Shown one piece after another: positions 21,133 through 30,999 of a stretch of DNA of 64,000 nt. Both the position numbers and the translations under genes were made by a program. Location of the stretch: assembly GCF_010731795.1 (NCBI RefSeq), contig NZ_AP022591.1, forward strand, positions 806,001-870,000, in the 5' to 3' direction. The notes under the pieces were generated by a model. It searched no databases and was not told the DNA's origin. It saw nothing but the letters and a program-made list of their open reading frames with translations. Every line of letters starts with the position of its first letter. Position 1 is the stretch's first letter. This DNA is from Mycolicibacterium celeriflavum (GTDB lineage: Bacteria > Actinomycetota > Actinomycetes > Mycobacteriales > Mycobacteriaceae).

Positions 21133-23559
21133 ATGACCGCCCAGGCACTGTCCCCTACGTTGTCCGACGATGAACTCTCGCTGATCGACGCGTACTGGCG
21201 CGCGGCGAACTATCTGTCCGTCGGACAGATCTACCTGCTGGACAATCCGTTGCTGCGGGAGCCGCTCGCGCCGCAGCACGTCAAGCCCCGGCTGCTCGGC
21301 CACTGGGGTACCACGCCAGGGCTCAACCTCGTCTACGCGCACTTGAACCGCATCATCCGCAACCGCGACGCCAACGTCATCTACATCACCGGACCGGGGC
21401 ACGGCGGCCCCGGCCTGGTCGCGAACGCTTACCTGGAAGGCACCTACAGCGAGGTGTACTCGGGCATCTCCGAGGACACCGAAGGTCTGCGAAAGTTGTT
21501 CCGGCAGTTCTCCTTCCCCGGCGGCATCCCCAGTCACGTGGCGTCGGAGACGCCAGGGTCGATCCACGAGGGCGGCGAGCTCGGCTATGCGCTGGTGCAC
21601 GCGTACGGCGCGGCGTTCGACAACCCCGATCTGGTGGTGGCCTGTGTGATCGGCGACGGTGAGGCCGAAACCGGCCCGCTGGCGGCGAGCTGGCATTCGA
21701 ACAAGTTCCTCAACCCCGTCACCGACGGTGCCGTGCTGCCCATCCTGCACCTGAACGGATACAAGATCGCCAATCCGACGGTGCTCGCGCGCATCCCGCA
21801 GGAGGAACTCGAGTCGCTGCTGTTCGGCTACGGCTACCGGCCCATCACAGTGGCAGGCCCGGATTCTGCTGACCCGGCCAACGTGCACCAGCAATTGGCC
21901 ACCGCGCTCGACGAGGCGTTCGACCAGATCGCTGCGATCCAGCGGGCCGCCCGCCTGGATGGTGAGGCCGGCCGCCCGCTGTGGCCGATGATCGTGTTAC
22001 GGACTCCGAAGGGCTGGACCGGTCCGCGAGAGGTCGACGGCAAGAAGGTCGAAGGCACCTGGCGGTCGCATCAGGTGCCGCTGTCGGGCACCCACACCAA
22101 TCCCGAACACCGTGCGCAGCTTGAGGATTGGCTCCGCAGCTACCGACCCGAGGACCTGTTCGGCGACGACGGTGCGCTGCGGCCGGAACTGCGTGCGATC
22201 GCGCCGAAAGGGCAGCGGCGGATGAGCGCCAACCCGCACGCCAACGGCGGGCTGCTGCTCAGGGATCTCGACCTGCCCGCGTTCGCCGATTACGCGGTGG
22301 CGGTCGATCAGCCCGCCTCCGAGTCGGCCGAGGCCACACGGGTGCTCGGCACGTTCCTGCGTGACGTCATCGCCCGCAACGCCGACCGGTTCCGGTTGAT
22401 GGGACCCGACGAGACCGCATCGAACCGGCTGTCGGCCACCCTCGAGGCGACCGACAAGGCGTGGCAGGCCGAAATCTGGCCCGACGACGAGAATCTCGGG
22501 CCGGAGGGCCGGGTGATGGAGGTGTTGTCCGAGCACCTCTGCCAGGGCTGGCTCGAGGGTTACCTGTTGACCGGCAGGCACGGGCTCTTCAACTGCTACG
22601 AGGCGTTCGTCCACATCATCGACTCGATGCTCAACCAGCACGCCAAATGGCTCTCCAGCAGCCGGGAGCTGTCGTGGCGGCGCCCGATCGCGTCGCTGAA
22701 TTACCTTCTGACATCGCATGTCTGGCGCCAGGACCACAACGGCGCCTCGCACCAGGACCCCGGTTTCATCGACCATGTCGCCAACAAGCGGCCAGAGGTC
22801 GTGCGCGTCTACCTGCCGCCCGATGCCAACACGCTGTTGTCGGTGGCCGACCACTGCCTGCGCAGCCGGCACTACGTCAACGTGATCGTCGCCGGTAAGC
22901 AACCGGCGCTGACCTATCTGGACATGGACTCCGCGATCGCGCACTGCACCCGGGGGCTCGGAATCTGGGAGTGGGCGAGCAGCGGCAGCGGGGATCCGGA
23001 CGTGGTGCTCGCGTGCGCCGGTGACATCCCGACCCTGGAAACGGTGGCCGCCGCCGACATCCTGCGCCGGCGATTGCCCGAGCTGAAGGTCCGGGTGGTC
23101 AACGTCGTCGACATCATGCGGTTGCAGCCCGACTCCGAACATCCACACGGACTGTCCGATCGGGAGTTCGATTCCATCTTCACCACGGACAAGCCGGTCA
23201 TCTTCGCCTACCACGGCTACCCGTGGCTGATCCACCGGCTGACCTACCGCCACGCCAACCACGACCAACTGCATGTGCGCGGCTACAAGGAGCGTGGTAC
23301 CACGACGACGCCGTTCGACATGGTGATGCTCAACGACCTCGACAGGTTCCACCTCGTCATGGACGTCATCGACCGCGTCGACGGGCTGGGCAGCAGCGCG
23401 GCCGGTTTGCGTCAGGAAATGGCCGACGCCCGCCTGGCGGCCCGGCGCTACACCCGTGAGCACGGAGAGGACGATCCGGCGATCTCGGAGTGGACCTGGG
23501 ACCCCGACTACCGCGCCCCCTCGCTCTCGCAGGATTCGCTCAGCGAGAACGACCGCTAG
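21133..23559 (+). CDS. xfp: Phosphoketolase (xylulose-5-phosphate/fructose-6-phosphate)
   Basis: This 808-residue thiamine diphosphate enzyme splits xylulose 5-phosphate (and often fructose 6-phosphate) to acetyl phosphate plus glyceraldehyde 3-phosphate or erythrose 4-phosphate. Landmarks are [10 protein letters not shown] (about residue 90), the thiamine diphosphate/Mg motif [20 protein letters not shown] (about 175-195), [12 protein letters not shown], and the C-terminal [17 protein letters not shown]. The length is normal for the family. No acetate kinase or phosphotransacetylase gene is adjacent, so acetyl phosphate must be used by enzymes encoded elsewhere. It is divergent from the LLM gene, with the CPBP gene 11 bases downstream. 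Confidence 0.93.
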   Translation: MTAQALSPTLSDDELSLIDAYWRAANYLSVGQIYLLDNPLLREPLAPQHVKPRLLGHWGTTPGLNLVYAHLNRIIRNRDANVIYITGPGHGGPGLVANAYLEGTYSEVYSGISEDTEGLRKLFRQFSFPGGIPSHVASETPGSIHEGGELGYALVHAYGAAFDNPDLVVACVIGDGEAETGPLAASWHSNKFLNPVTDGAVLPILHLNGYKIANPTVLARIPQEELESLLFGYGYRPITVAGPDSADPANVHQQLATALDEAFDQIAAIQRAARLDGEAGRPLWPMIVLRTPKGWTGPREVDGKKVEGTWRSHQVPLSGTHTNPEHRAQLEDWLRSYRPEDLFGDDGALRPELRAIAPKGQRRMSANPHANGGLLLRDLDLPAFADYAVAVDQPASESAEATRVLGTFLRDVIARNADRFRLMGPDETASNRLSATLEATDKAWQAEIWPDDENLGPEGRVMEVLSEHLCQGWLEGYLLTGRHGLFNCYEAFVHIIDSMLNQHAKWLSSSRELSWRRPIASLNYLLTSHVWRQDHNGASHQDPGFIDHVANKRPEVVRVYLPPDANTLLSVADHCLRSRHYVNVIVAGKQPALTYLDMDSAIAHCTRGLGIWEWASSGSGDPDVVLACAGDIPTLETVAAADILRRRLPELKVRVVNVVDIMRLQPDSEHPHGLSDREFDSIFTTDKPVIFAYHGYPWLIHRLTYRHANHDQLHVRGYKERGTTTTPFDMVMLNDLDRFHLVMDVIDRVDGLGSSAAGLRQEMADARLAARRYTREHGEDDPAISEWTWDPDYRAPSLSQDSLSENDR

Positions 23560-23570
23560 ACTGGATCTTC

Positions 23571-24335
23571 GTGTCCGACCAAGCCGTGCTAGCCGAGCGT
23601 CCGCATCCGCTGGTCGAACAGCTGTCCGCGCTGCATCACGTCCGCGCCTACGTCGATATCGCGGTGGTCGTGGTGGTGCTGGCGTTGACCAACCTGATCG
23701 CGCATTTCACCACTCCGTGGGCCAGCGTGGCGACGGTTCCCGCGGCCGCGGTCGGGTTGCTGGTGCTTGTCCGGTCCCGCGGGCTGGGCTGGGCCGAACT
23801 CGGCCTGAGCCGCGAACACTGGAGGTCTGGGGCCGGCTACGCGCTGGCGGCCGTCGGGGTGGTGCTGTCGGTGATCGCGATCGGCGCGCTGCTGCCGTGG
23901 ACGCGACCGATGTTCATGAACAACAACTACGCCACGATCTCCGGCGCGTTGATCGCGTCGATGGTGATCATTCCCCTGCAGACCGTGATCCCCGAGGAGT
24001 TGGCCTTTCGGGGGGTGCTGCACGGCGCGTTGAACCGCGCCTGGGGTTTCCGCGGTGTCGCGGCGGCGGGCTCGCTGTTGTTCGGCCTTTGGCATATCGC
24101 CACCTCGCTGGGTTTGACCAGCAGTAACGTCGGCTTCACCCGCATCTTCGGCGGCGGGGTGATGGGTACCGTCGCGGGCGTGACGTTGGCGGTGGCCGCC
24201 ACCGCGGTCGCGGGGTTCGTGTTCACCTGGCTGCGGCGTCGCAGCGGCAGCCTGATCGCGCCGATCGCGCTGCACTGGTCGCTCAACGGGCTCGGCGCCC
24301 TGGCTGCCGCGCTGGTGTGGCACCTGTCGGCCTGA
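23571..24335 (+). CDS. CPBP-family intramembrane glutamic protease (Rv1863c-like)
   Basis: This 254-residue multi-pass membrane protein contains the CPBP/Abi motifs: PEELAFRG in motif 1 (catalytic Glu pair and Arg), FGLWHIATS in motif 2, and ALHWSLNGLGAL in motif 3. About seven hydrophobic segments are visible. Homologues include type II CAAX prenyl proteases and bacteriocin-immunity proteins. In actinobacteria the substrate is unknown. The start is GTG 11 bases after the phosphoketolase stop, which suggests cotranscription. Confidence 0.8.
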   Translation: MSDQAVLAERPHPLVEQLSALHHVRAYVDIAVVVVVLALTNLIAHFTTPWASVATVPAAAVGLLVLVRSRGLGWAELGLSREHWRSGAGYALAAVGVVLSVIAIGALLPWTRPMFMNNNYATISGALIASMVIIPLQTVIPEELAFRGVLHGALNRAWGFRGVAAAGSLLFGLWHIATSLGLTSSNVGFTRIFGGGVMGTVAGVTLAVAATAVAGFVFTWLRRRSGSLIAPIALHWSLNGLGALAAALVWHLSA

Positions 24336-24357
24336 CGTCGGCCGCCGCGCCGGAACT

Positions 24358-25374
24358 CTAGACGATCAGCACCGCCGCTCCGGAAACACGGCCCGAGGCG
24401 AGATCGCGCAGCGCCTCATCGGCCCGATCGAGCGGGTACTGCGGGTTTGTCACTTCGATGCGGTGTTCACCGGCGAAGGCCAGAAAGGCGCGGGCGTCGG
24501 CTCGCGTGTTTGCGGTGACCGATCGCAGTTGGCGCTCCTGGAAGAGGTGGCGCTGATAGTTCAGCACCGGAATGTCGGAGAGGTGGATGCCGGCGATGGC
24601 CAGCGTGCCGCCGCGATCGAGCGCTTCGAGCGCGGACGGCACGAGATCCCCGACGGGTGCGAACAGGATCGCGGCGTCGAGCGCGATGGGCGGGCGGTCC
24701 GTCGCGCCCTGAGCCGAGGCGGCGCCCAGGGACAGCGCCAACGCGCGGGCGGCCTCCCCGCGGGTCATCACGTGCACTTCGGCGCCCTGCGCGATCGCCA
24801 CTTGGGCGGTCAGGTGCGCGCTGCCACCGAACCCGTAGATTCCCAACCGTCCGCCGGGCGGCAGGTCGGCGCGCATGAGCGCGCGATAGCCGATGATGCC
24901 GGCACACAGCAGCGGCGCCAGTTCGGTGTCGGAGTAGCCGGCCGGCAGCGGATGCGCGTATGCCGCTGGCACAGTAGCGAATTCGGCGTATCCCCCGTCG
25001 GCGTCCCAGCCGGTGTAGCGGGACTCGGGGCACAGATTCTCGGCGCCTCTGATGCAATACCGGCATCGCCCGCAGGTGTGCCGCAGCCATGCGATGCCGA
25101 CGCGGTCGCCGACGGCGAACTCGGCTCTGACGCCGTGGCCCACCTCGACCACTTCGCCGACCACCTCATGGCCCGGGATGACTTGTCGGCGATGCACGGG
25201 CAGGTCGCCTTCGGCGACGTGAAGGTCGGTGCGGCACACGCCACATGCCCGCACTGCGATCAGGAGTTCGCCGGGCATCGGTCGCGGCACCTCCACCCGT
25301 GCCCGCTCGAGTGGCCGAGTGCTCACCGGCCCCGGTCGTCGAACCTGCCACGCGGTCATGGTCGAGGTCGCCAT
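24358..25374 (-). CDS. adhA: Zinc-dependent alcohol dehydrogenase
   Basis: This 338-residue medium-chain dehydrogenase/reductase shows catalytic-zinc ligands in CGVCRTDLH and PGHEVVGEV. The structural zinc loop [15 protein letters not shown] carries four Cys. The cofactor-binding [16 protein letters not shown] replaces the usual GxGxxG with a looser glycine-rich turn, as in relatives of M. tuberculosis AdhA (Rv1862). It interconverts alcohols and aldehydes with NAD(P). The gene converges on the CPBP gene (22 bp apart) and is divergent from a small exported-protein gene. Confidence 0.88.
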   Translation of the reverse strand: MATSTMTAWQVRRPGPVSTRPLERARVEVPRPMPGELLIAVRACGVCRTDLHVAEGDLPVHRRQVIPGHEVVGEVVEVGHGVRAEFAVGDRVGIAWLRHTCGRCRYCIRGAENLCPESRYTGWDADGGYAEFATVPAAYAHPLPAGYSDTELAPLLCAGIIGYRALMRADLPPGGRLGIYGFGGSAHLTAQVAIAQGAEVHVMTRGEAARALALSLGAASAQGATDRPPIALDAAILFAPVGDLVPSALEALDRGGTLAIAGIHLSDIPVLNYQRHLFQERQLRSVTANTRADARAFLAFAGEHRIEVTNPQYPLDRADEALRDLASGRVSGAAVLIV

Positions 25375-25583
25375 ACCTCATCGTCGCCCGACCGATCACG
25401 AGTGCACCAGCCCAGGATCGAGCATCTTCACTCTCAGCGAACGACGCTAACGACCGCGGCGGTGCGCCAGACAAATGTGGTAAACGCTGTTGACTCTCGA
25501 AGCGGTGGGGAAAACCCCGATTCCTCGGTCATGACAACGGCATAACCTGGAGACAACGGTGGACTGGGAAGGGAGAGGGTGAG

Positions 25584-25829
25584 ATGAGAACACTTGTTGC
25601 ATTGGCGGTCGGCGCGCTGGCAGCCGGCGGCATCGCATTCGCCGCCCCGGCCAACGCGGGATGCCAGGGAGGTTGGACGCCGTGGGGCGGCGGGACGATC
25701 TGCGACGGCCCGGTCAACGCCGACGGAAACTTCGAACGGTGTCAAACCGCAGGCGCGATGGGCTTCGGCGGCACGAACTGCGTCATCGTGAACGTCGCCA
25801 CCGCGAACCCACCGCGGGTTGGGCCCTGA
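25584..25829 (+). CDS. Small secreted protein (81 aa)
   Basis: This 81-residue protein has a clear signal peptide (MRTLVALAVGALAAGGIAFA) with a probable AxA-type site near PANAG. The mature part of about 55 residues holds four Cys (GCQGG, TICDG, ERCQT, TNCVI), likely making two disulfides. Similar small Cys- and Gly-rich exported proteins with a CDGPV segment are common in mycobacteria and have no known function. The ATG follows a GGGAGAGGGTGAG purine tract. Confidence 0.75.
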   Translation: MRTLVALAVGALAAGGIAFAAPANAGCQGGWTPWGGGTICDGPVNADGNFERCQTAGAMGFGGTNCVIVNVATANPPRVGP

Positions 25830-25898
25830 CGGCCGCACGCCCACTGAGGAATTCGGCTTCCGCCGCGGCTTGATGCCGTGGCGGAAGCCTTGACTCCG

Positions 25899-27008
25899 TC
25901 AGGGCGGAGGCAGCATCCCCGGTGCGTTCTGCGGTGCGACCGGAACGGCCACCCCGACGCCGGGCCGCGGCGCAGGCGCATTCGGATCGGGCGGGGGCGC
26001 ATTCGGATCCGGCGGAGGCGGCGGAGCGTTCGGATCCGCGGGTGGCGGAGGCGGCGGGGCGTTCGGATCTGCCGGAGGTGGCGGCGGCGCGTTCGGATCC
26101 GCCGGCGCCGGCGGCCCGGTGTACGGCCGAATCGAGTTGGCCAGCGTCACCGCTTCTTCCTTCGGCACAGGGTTGTTCGCCGTGCCGAGCCAGACGACGA
26201 ACCAACGCTCAGGCGCGCGCTCCCCGCGCGGCGTTCCCGGCTCGACCGGATTGCCGACGACACCGGCCCAGATCTGGCCGTTCGGCTTGTTGGTGTCGGT
26301 GAACTTCACCTCGTAGTACGAGGCGACGCCCGGCATACCGTCTGCGTTGAGTTCGAAGGTCTCCTGGTTGATCCGCGTGCCGGGGAACGGCATGAAGAAC
26401 TCGCCCATATCGGACGCCAACCGCTGTGCGGCCTTCGCGTTGTCGGTCTCGGCGCCTGCGAAGAGCTTCAGGTCGAGTCGGCCGAGCAGAATGCTGGTGT
26501 CATTGGGCGGCTCGGCGCCTTCGGGTGCGATCTTGGTCAGAAGCGCCTGCCCATAGGACAGCTGCGATGCGTCCGACACCTTCCAACCCGCAGGCACGAC
26601 GTAGCTCAGCCCGCCTGCGGGCGCTTCGACGCGCCCGGGGTCACCGGGTGGTGGGGCGGGCGCATTCGGATCGCCAGGCGCCGGCGCGGGCGCACCGGGA
26701 GTCGCGGGGCCGGGTGCGGGCGCACCGGGAGCGGGTGGCGGCGCAGGTGCTCCTGGTGCCGGAGCGGGCGCGGGTGCACCCGGCGGCGGAGCGGGCGCGG
26801 GTGCGCCGGGCGGTGGCGGCGGTGGCGGCGGGGGCCCCTGCAAGAACGTGTTGCCGGGCGGCGGCGGTTGCGGGGGCGTCGGCTCGGGCTGCGCCTGCGC
26901 CACCGTTGGCAGCGCTAGCGCCACGGCGGTGGCGCCGGTCAGCGCCGCGACCGCCAGTGTCTTGGAGAGGCCCCTGCGAGGGAGTGAAATCGCGTCCGGC
27001 TGATCCAT
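25899..27008 (-). CDS. apa: Alanine/proline-rich secreted antigen Apa (fibronectin-attachment protein)
   Basis: This 369-residue secreted protein has a signal peptide ([21 protein letters not shown]) ending AQAQPEP. A Pro/Ala-rich region follows (residues about 45-125), then a globular core ([22 protein letters not shown] through [13 protein letters not shown]). The C-terminal tail consists of repeats built on [10 protein letters not shown]. The core matches my memory of M. tuberculosis Apa (Rv1860), a mannosylated adhesin that binds fibronectin and lung surfactant protein A. Here the C-terminal repeats are longer and more regular than in Mtb Apa. It lies downstream of modC on the same strand, as in M. 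tuberculosis where it was once called modD. Confidence 0.88.
   Translation of the reverse strand: MDQPDAISLPRRGLSKTLAVAALTGATAVALALPTVAQAQPEPTPPQPPPPGNTFLQGPPPPPPPPPGAPAPAPPPGAPAPAPAPGAPAPPPAPGAPAPGPATPGAPAPAPGDPNAPAPPPGDPGRVEAPAGGLSYVVPAGWKVSDASQLSYGQALLTKIAPEGAEPPNDTSILLGRLDLKLFAGAETDNAKAAQRLASDMGEFFMPFPGTRINQETFELNADGMPGVASYYEVKFTDTNKPNGQIWAGVVGNPVEPGTPRGERAPERWFVVWLGTANNPVPKEEAVTLANSIRPYTGPPAPADPNAPPPPPADPNAPPPPPPADPNAPPPPPDPNAPPPDPNAPAPRPGVGVAVPVAPQNAPGMLPPP
25975..26110 (-). repeat. apa: Tandem repeat encoding Apa (A)DPNAPPPP tail
   Basis: On the plus strand about five copies of a unit built on GCGTTCGGATCCG followed by a GGCGGN tract occur in tandem, with units of 21 to 30 bases. They encode the repeated [10 protein letters not shown] tail of Apa. 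Such in-frame repeats change copy number easily by slippage. Confidence 0.7.
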
Positions 27009-27229
27009 GCAGAAGAAACTACCGTGTTACCGCCGTGACGCAAGTGCGTATTGCTCAAAAAGTGTTCAATTGAGAGATTGCTGAGAACGGGAAACATCAT
27101 GCAAGGCTCGACGAATGGGAATTGCTGACACGACAGTGACCCCACGCGTGGCGCGGGCTTGTCGAACCGCGTTCGCCGCCGGAGGTCGACGGTCGTCTGA
27201 CTCGTTTTTCGCACCGGCCCAGATGTCCG

Positions 27230-28282
27230 TTACGGGGCCGGGTGGATGGAAACCTCCTGCGCCTTCACCGAGAAGTACGCTCGTTCGCCCGGCGCCAGGC
27301 GCAGTTCGGCCGCAGAGTCCGCCGTGATGTCGGCAGCGATCCCGGGGCCGCCATCGGGTTGTTCCTCGGCCCGCACCCGGATCACGGGCCCGCGGCCGTC
27401 GACCTCCGCGACGGTCACTTCAACGGTGTTGCGGGGGCTGCCGTGCGGTCGCTCGCGGTACACCGCGACGGCCGCCGGGTGAAACAGCGCCACCGCCGAA
27501 CCTTCCGCCGTCACGTCCGCGCCGGCGGTTCCGTACCAGGCGGCGCCCCACCGGGTGGTCAGCACGCCGCTGTCGCCCGCCGTACCGCGAACCAGGTTCA
27601 CTCCCGCCAGCCGCGCGCCGAACCCGCTGCGCGGAGTCGCCAGAACAGTTGCAGCAGAACCACTTTCGACAACATGACCGGAATCGAGCACTAACACGCG
27701 ATCGGCTAGCGTCACGACGTCGAGCAAGTCGTGGGTCACCATCACCGCCGACCGTCCGTCGCGGACCAGCACCCGGCGCAGTACCTTGCGCATCGCAGCA
27801 GCGGCCGCGACGTCGAGCTTGCTCAACGGCTCGTCGAGGAGCAGCACGTCGGGTTCGGCGGCCAGCGCACGGGCCAGTGCCACCCGTTGCGCCTGGCCAC
27901 CGGACAGGTGGCGGGGCCTGCGGTCGGCCAGATCGGTCGCGTCGACCTCCGCAAGCCAATGCTCGGGGCGCCTGCTGCCGGGCGGAAAGGCGACGTTGGC
28001 AGCGGCATCGAGATGCGGAAACAACAGCGGATCCTGCAGCAGCATTCCGACGCGGCGGTCATGGGTCGGCACGTCGATCCGCGATGCGGTGTCGGTGAGC
28101 ACTCGGTCCCCCACGCGCACGACACCGTCGTCGGGCCGGACTAGGCCCGCGATGACGTGCAGCACCGTCGACTTGCCCGCCCCGTTGGGGCCCAGCACAG
28201 CCAGCACCTCACCTGCGGCGACGTCGAATTCGACGTCCACGCCCCGATGCTCGACAACGGCCCGCAGGCTGATCCCCGTCAC
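27230..28282 (-). CDS. modC: Molybdate ABC transporter ATP-binding protein ModC
   Basis: This 350-residue ATPase has Walker A GPNGAGKST at about residues 32-40, the signature LSGGQAQRVALARAL, Walker B VLLLDEPLSKLD, and a switch His in VMVTHD. A C-terminal Mop-like region of about 110 residues (from about 240) fits molybdate sensing. It powers uptake of molybdate through ModB. The start is 6 bases after the modB stop. No periplasmic-binding ModA gene is present next to modB, unlike M. tuberculosis. Confidence 0.9.
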   Translation of the reverse strand: MTGISLRAVVEHRGVDVEFDVAAGEVLAVLGPNGAGKSTVLHVIAGLVRPDDGVVRVGDRVLTDTASRIDVPTHDRRVGMLLQDPLLFPHLDAAANVAFPPGSRRPEHWLAEVDATDLADRRPRHLSGGQAQRVALARALAAEPDVLLLDEPLSKLDVAAAAAMRKVLRRVLVRDGRSAVMVTHDLLDVVTLADRVLVLDSGHVVESGSAATVLATPRSGFGARLAGVNLVRGTAGDSGVLTTRWGAAWYGTAGADVTAEGSAVALFHPAAVAVYRERPHGSPRNTVEVTVAEVDGRGPVIRVRAEEQPDGGPGIAADITADSAAELRLAPGERAYFSVKAQEVSIHPAP

Positions 28283-28288
28283 GCCGCG

Positions 28289-29101
28289 CTACCAGGCACT
28301 GTCGCCCCGCAACCGCCGACTGCCCAGGCCCAGTACCACGACTGCGGCCACCACCACGAGCAACAACGACAACGCCACCGCGGCGTCGGCGTCGCTCTCC
28401 CGCTGCAGATAGATCTCCAACGGCAGTGTTCGGGTGACGCCCTGACGGGAGCCCGCGAACGTGAGCGTGGCGCCGAACTCGCCTAGCGAGCGCGCGAATG
28501 CGAGCACGGCACCGGACACCAGGCCCGGAGTCAGCAGCGGCAACGTCACGCGCCACCACACCCGGGATGGCCGGGCGCCCAGCGTGGCCGCCACCATCTC
28601 GTAATCGGCACCCGCCGTCCGCGCGGCCCCTTCCAGCGCGATGACGAGGAAGGGCAGCGACACGAATGTCTGGGCGAGCACGACCGCCGTGGTCGTGAAT
28701 GCGATCTGGACACCCGCTGCCTCCAGGTACTGCCCGATCAGGCCAAGTCGGCCGAACGCGTAGAGCAGCGCGATACCGCCGACCACCGGAGGCAGCACCA
28801 GCGGCAGCAGGATCAGCGGCCGCGCCGCCCGGATCAGCCGGCTGTCGCTGCGGGCCAGCACCAGGGCCATCGGCACGCCGAAAACCAGGCACATCACGGT
28901 GCTCGCGGTCGCCGTTCGCAGGCTCAGCAGCAGCGCGCTGATTGAGGACTCACTGCTGATCAGGTGCACGAAATTCGGCCAGTCCACCCTCGCGGCCACT
29001 GCAACAAGAGGCACCGCCACGAACAGCGCACCAACCGCGGCGGGCAGGTACAGCCAGCGCGGCAGCCCAGCCGAGATACTCAACCGGCCGTCGCCCTCCA
29101 C
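28289..29101 (-). CDS. modB: Molybdate ABC transporter permease ModB
   Basis: This roughly 270-residue membrane permease has six hydrophobic helices and the EAA-type loop [22 protein letters not shown], with [16 protein letters not shown] following. It closely recalls M. tuberculosis ModB (Rv1858). The start is uncertain: GTG at 29101 gives 270 residues, and a TTG six codons later gives 264, the Mtb length. Upstream in-frame sequence does not look like ModB. In Mtb the order is modA-modB-modC; here modB begins directly at the divergent SDR promoter. Confidence 0.88.
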   Translation of the reverse strand: MEGDGRLSISAGLPRWLYLPAAVGALFVAVPLVAVAARVDWPNFVHLISSESSISALLLSLRTATASTVMCLVFGVPMALVLARSDSRLIRAARPLILLPLVLPPVVGGIALLYAFGRLGLIGQYLEAAGVQIAFTTTAVVLAQTFVSLPFLVIALEGAARTAGADYEMVAATLGARPSRVWWRVTLPLLTPGLVSGAVLAFARSLGEFGATLTFAGSRQGVTRTLPLEIYLQRESDADAAVALSLLLVVVAAVVVLGLGSRRLRGDSAW

Positions 29102-29218
29102 GTCACGGGAAAACCCTATGGCACATGCGCCCGCGCGCCGGTTTCGCGCCCTAGCTACTGTCCAGTAACATTGCCCGGGATCGCTGGGTTCAGCGTTGGC
29201 ACGACAAGGAGGTCCGCG

Positions 29219-29890
29219 ATGGAGGTGCTCGTCACCGCAGGTGACACCGATCTGGGTCGCACGATCGCCGGAGGCTTCCGCGACGCCGGTCACCGGGTCG
29301 TGATCGCAGGCGCCAACCGGGAGGACCTCGAAGTCGCCGCCAAGGAACTCGACGTCGACGCGATCGTGTTCGACAACACAGATGCCACGAGCCTGGAAGC
29401 GGCGCGACCGCAGTTCCCGCATCACCTCGACACCATCGTCAACGTGCCCGCGCCTCGCTGGGACGGCGGCGACCCGCGCACCTATTCCCTGTCGGAGCTG
29501 GCCAAAGCGTGGCGCGAGGCCCTCGACTCGACTGTGGTCTCAGCGGTGCTGACCGTGCAGATCCTGGGCGATCACCTGCGCTCGGGCGGTTCGATCGTCA
29601 CCGTGGTGCCCGAACACCCGGTAGAAGGCAGCGCTGAGGCGGCCATCAAGGCCGCCATCTCCAACTGGACCGCGGGCCAGGCCGCGCAGTTCGGCACCCG
29701 CGGCATCACGGTCAACGCGGTGGCGTCGGGACGCAGCACCGAACCGGGCTACGAAGGCCTGTCGCGTACCCCGCCATCGGTGGCTGACGAGATCGCCCGG
29801 CTCGCGCTTTTCCTCTCCACCCCTGCGGCGCGCCACATCACCGGCCAGACGTTGCACGTCAGCAAGGGTGCGCTGACGGACTTCGGCTGA
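29219..29890 (+). CDS. Short-chain dehydrogenase/reductase (Rv1856c-like)
   Basis: This 223-residue SDR-fold protein starts [20 protein letters not shown], an altered glycine-rich nucleotide motif compared with TGxxxGxG. It lacks the usual YxxxK active site: at the expected position the sequence is [12 protein letters not shown]. It is therefore probably a degenerate or non-catalytic SDR. The C-terminal [12 protein letters not shown] and [14 protein letters not shown] are standard. AAGGAGG at 29206-29212 supports the ATG start. It resembles Rv1856c. Confidence 0.8.
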   Translation: MEVLVTAGDTDLGRTIAGGFRDAGHRVVIAGANREDLEVAAKELDVDAIVFDNTDATSLEAARPQFPHHLDTIVNVPAPRWDGGDPRTYSLSELAKAWREALDSTVVSAVLTVQILGDHLRSGGSIVTVVPEHPVEGSAEAAIKAAISNWTAGQAAQFGTRGITVNAVASGRSTEPGYEGLSRTPPSVADEIARLALFLSTPAARHITGQTLHVSKGALTDFG

Positions 29891-29959
29891 ATTATTCCGC
29901 CGTTCGCCCGGAGCTGACGCGGGCTGACCCCCGCGGTGAGTTGTGGTTACGTAGCCCCC

Positions 29960-30889
29960 GTGACCATCAAACTCGGACTCCAGATCCCCAACTTCTCGTA
30001 CGGCACCGGCGTCGCGCAGATCTTCCCCACCGTCGTCGCGCAGGCCCAAGAAGCCGAGGCCGCCGGCTTCGACTCGGTGTTCGTGATGGACCACTTCTAC
30101 CAACTGCCCGGCCTCGGTACGCCTGATGCGCCGATGCTCGAGGCGTACACCGCGTTGGGTGGACTGGCCGCCGCCACCGAGCGCGTCCAACTCGGCACGC
30201 TGGTCACCGGCAACACCTACCGCAATCCCACGCTGCTGGCCAAGGCGATCACCACGCTGGACGTGATGAGCCAGGGCCGCGCGATCCTGGGCATTGGCAC
30301 GGGCTGGTACGAACTGGAGCACGACTCTCTGGGGTTTGAGTTCGGGACCTTCACCGACCGGTTCAACAGGCTCAACGAGGCGCTGGAGATCATTCTCCCG
30401 ATGCTCAAAGGCGAGCATCCGACCGTCGATGGCAAGTACTACCGCACCAAAGAGGCCATGGCCGAGCCCCGCTTCCGCGGCCACATTCCGCTGATGATCG
30501 GTGGTAGCGGTGAGAAGAAGACAATTCCGCTGGCCGCGCGGCACTTCGACCACCTCAACCTCATCGCGGGCTTCGACGAGCTGCCTCGCAAAGTGCAGGT
30601 CGTGAAGGAGCGCTGCGAGGAGATCGGCCGCGACCCCGCCACGCTCGAGACGAGCATGCTGGTCGTCGCGATCATCGACGAGAACGTCACGGGCGACGTG
30701 ATTCCCGACGACTTCAAGCAGCAGGCGGTCTACGGCAGCGCCGAGCAGGTCGTCGAGCAGGTGAAGTCCAAGGTTCTCGACGCCGGCGTCGACGGCGTGA
30801 TCCTCAGCCCGGTGACGAGTCTGAACGGGTATCAGCCGGGCGGGATCACCGCGGTCGGTGAGCATCTCAAGCCACTTCTCGGCGGCTGA
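29960..30889 (+). CDS. LLM-class F420-dependent oxidoreductase (Rv1855c-like)
   Basis: This 309-residue TIM-barrel enzyme has IKLGLQIPNFSYG at the N-terminus, the GFDSVFVMDHFYQ segment, VQLGTLVTGNTYRNPTLLAK, and GRAILGIGTGWYELEHD. These are typical of mycobacterial F420-dependent oxidoreductases. The C-terminal GVDGVILSPVTSLNGYQPG is similar to Rv1855c. The GTG start gives the normal length. The substrate is unknown. It is followed 110 bases later by ndh on the same strand, as in M. tuberculosis. Confidence 0.85.
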   Translation: MTIKLGLQIPNFSYGTGVAQIFPTVVAQAQEAEAAGFDSVFVMDHFYQLPGLGTPDAPMLEAYTALGGLAAATERVQLGTLVTGNTYRNPTLLAKAITTLDVMSQGRAILGIGTGWYELEHDSLGFEFGTFTDRFNRLNEALEIILPMLKGEHPTVDGKYYRTKEAMAEPRFRGHIPLMIGGSGEKKTIPLAARHFDHLNLIAGFDELPRKVQVVKERCEEIGRDPATLETSMLVVAIIDENVTGDVIPDDFKQQAVYGSAEQVVEQVKSKVLDAGVDGVILSPVTSLNGYQPGGITAVGEHLKPLLGG

Positions 30890-30999
30890 TCGCGCCGCCG
30901 GCGTGGGAAATGCCACAGCAACCGGAATCGTCGATCGCAGGTTCGGGCGACTACCGTTACGGGTAGAACTCTGCACGTGACACCGTCGAGGAGCCCAAT

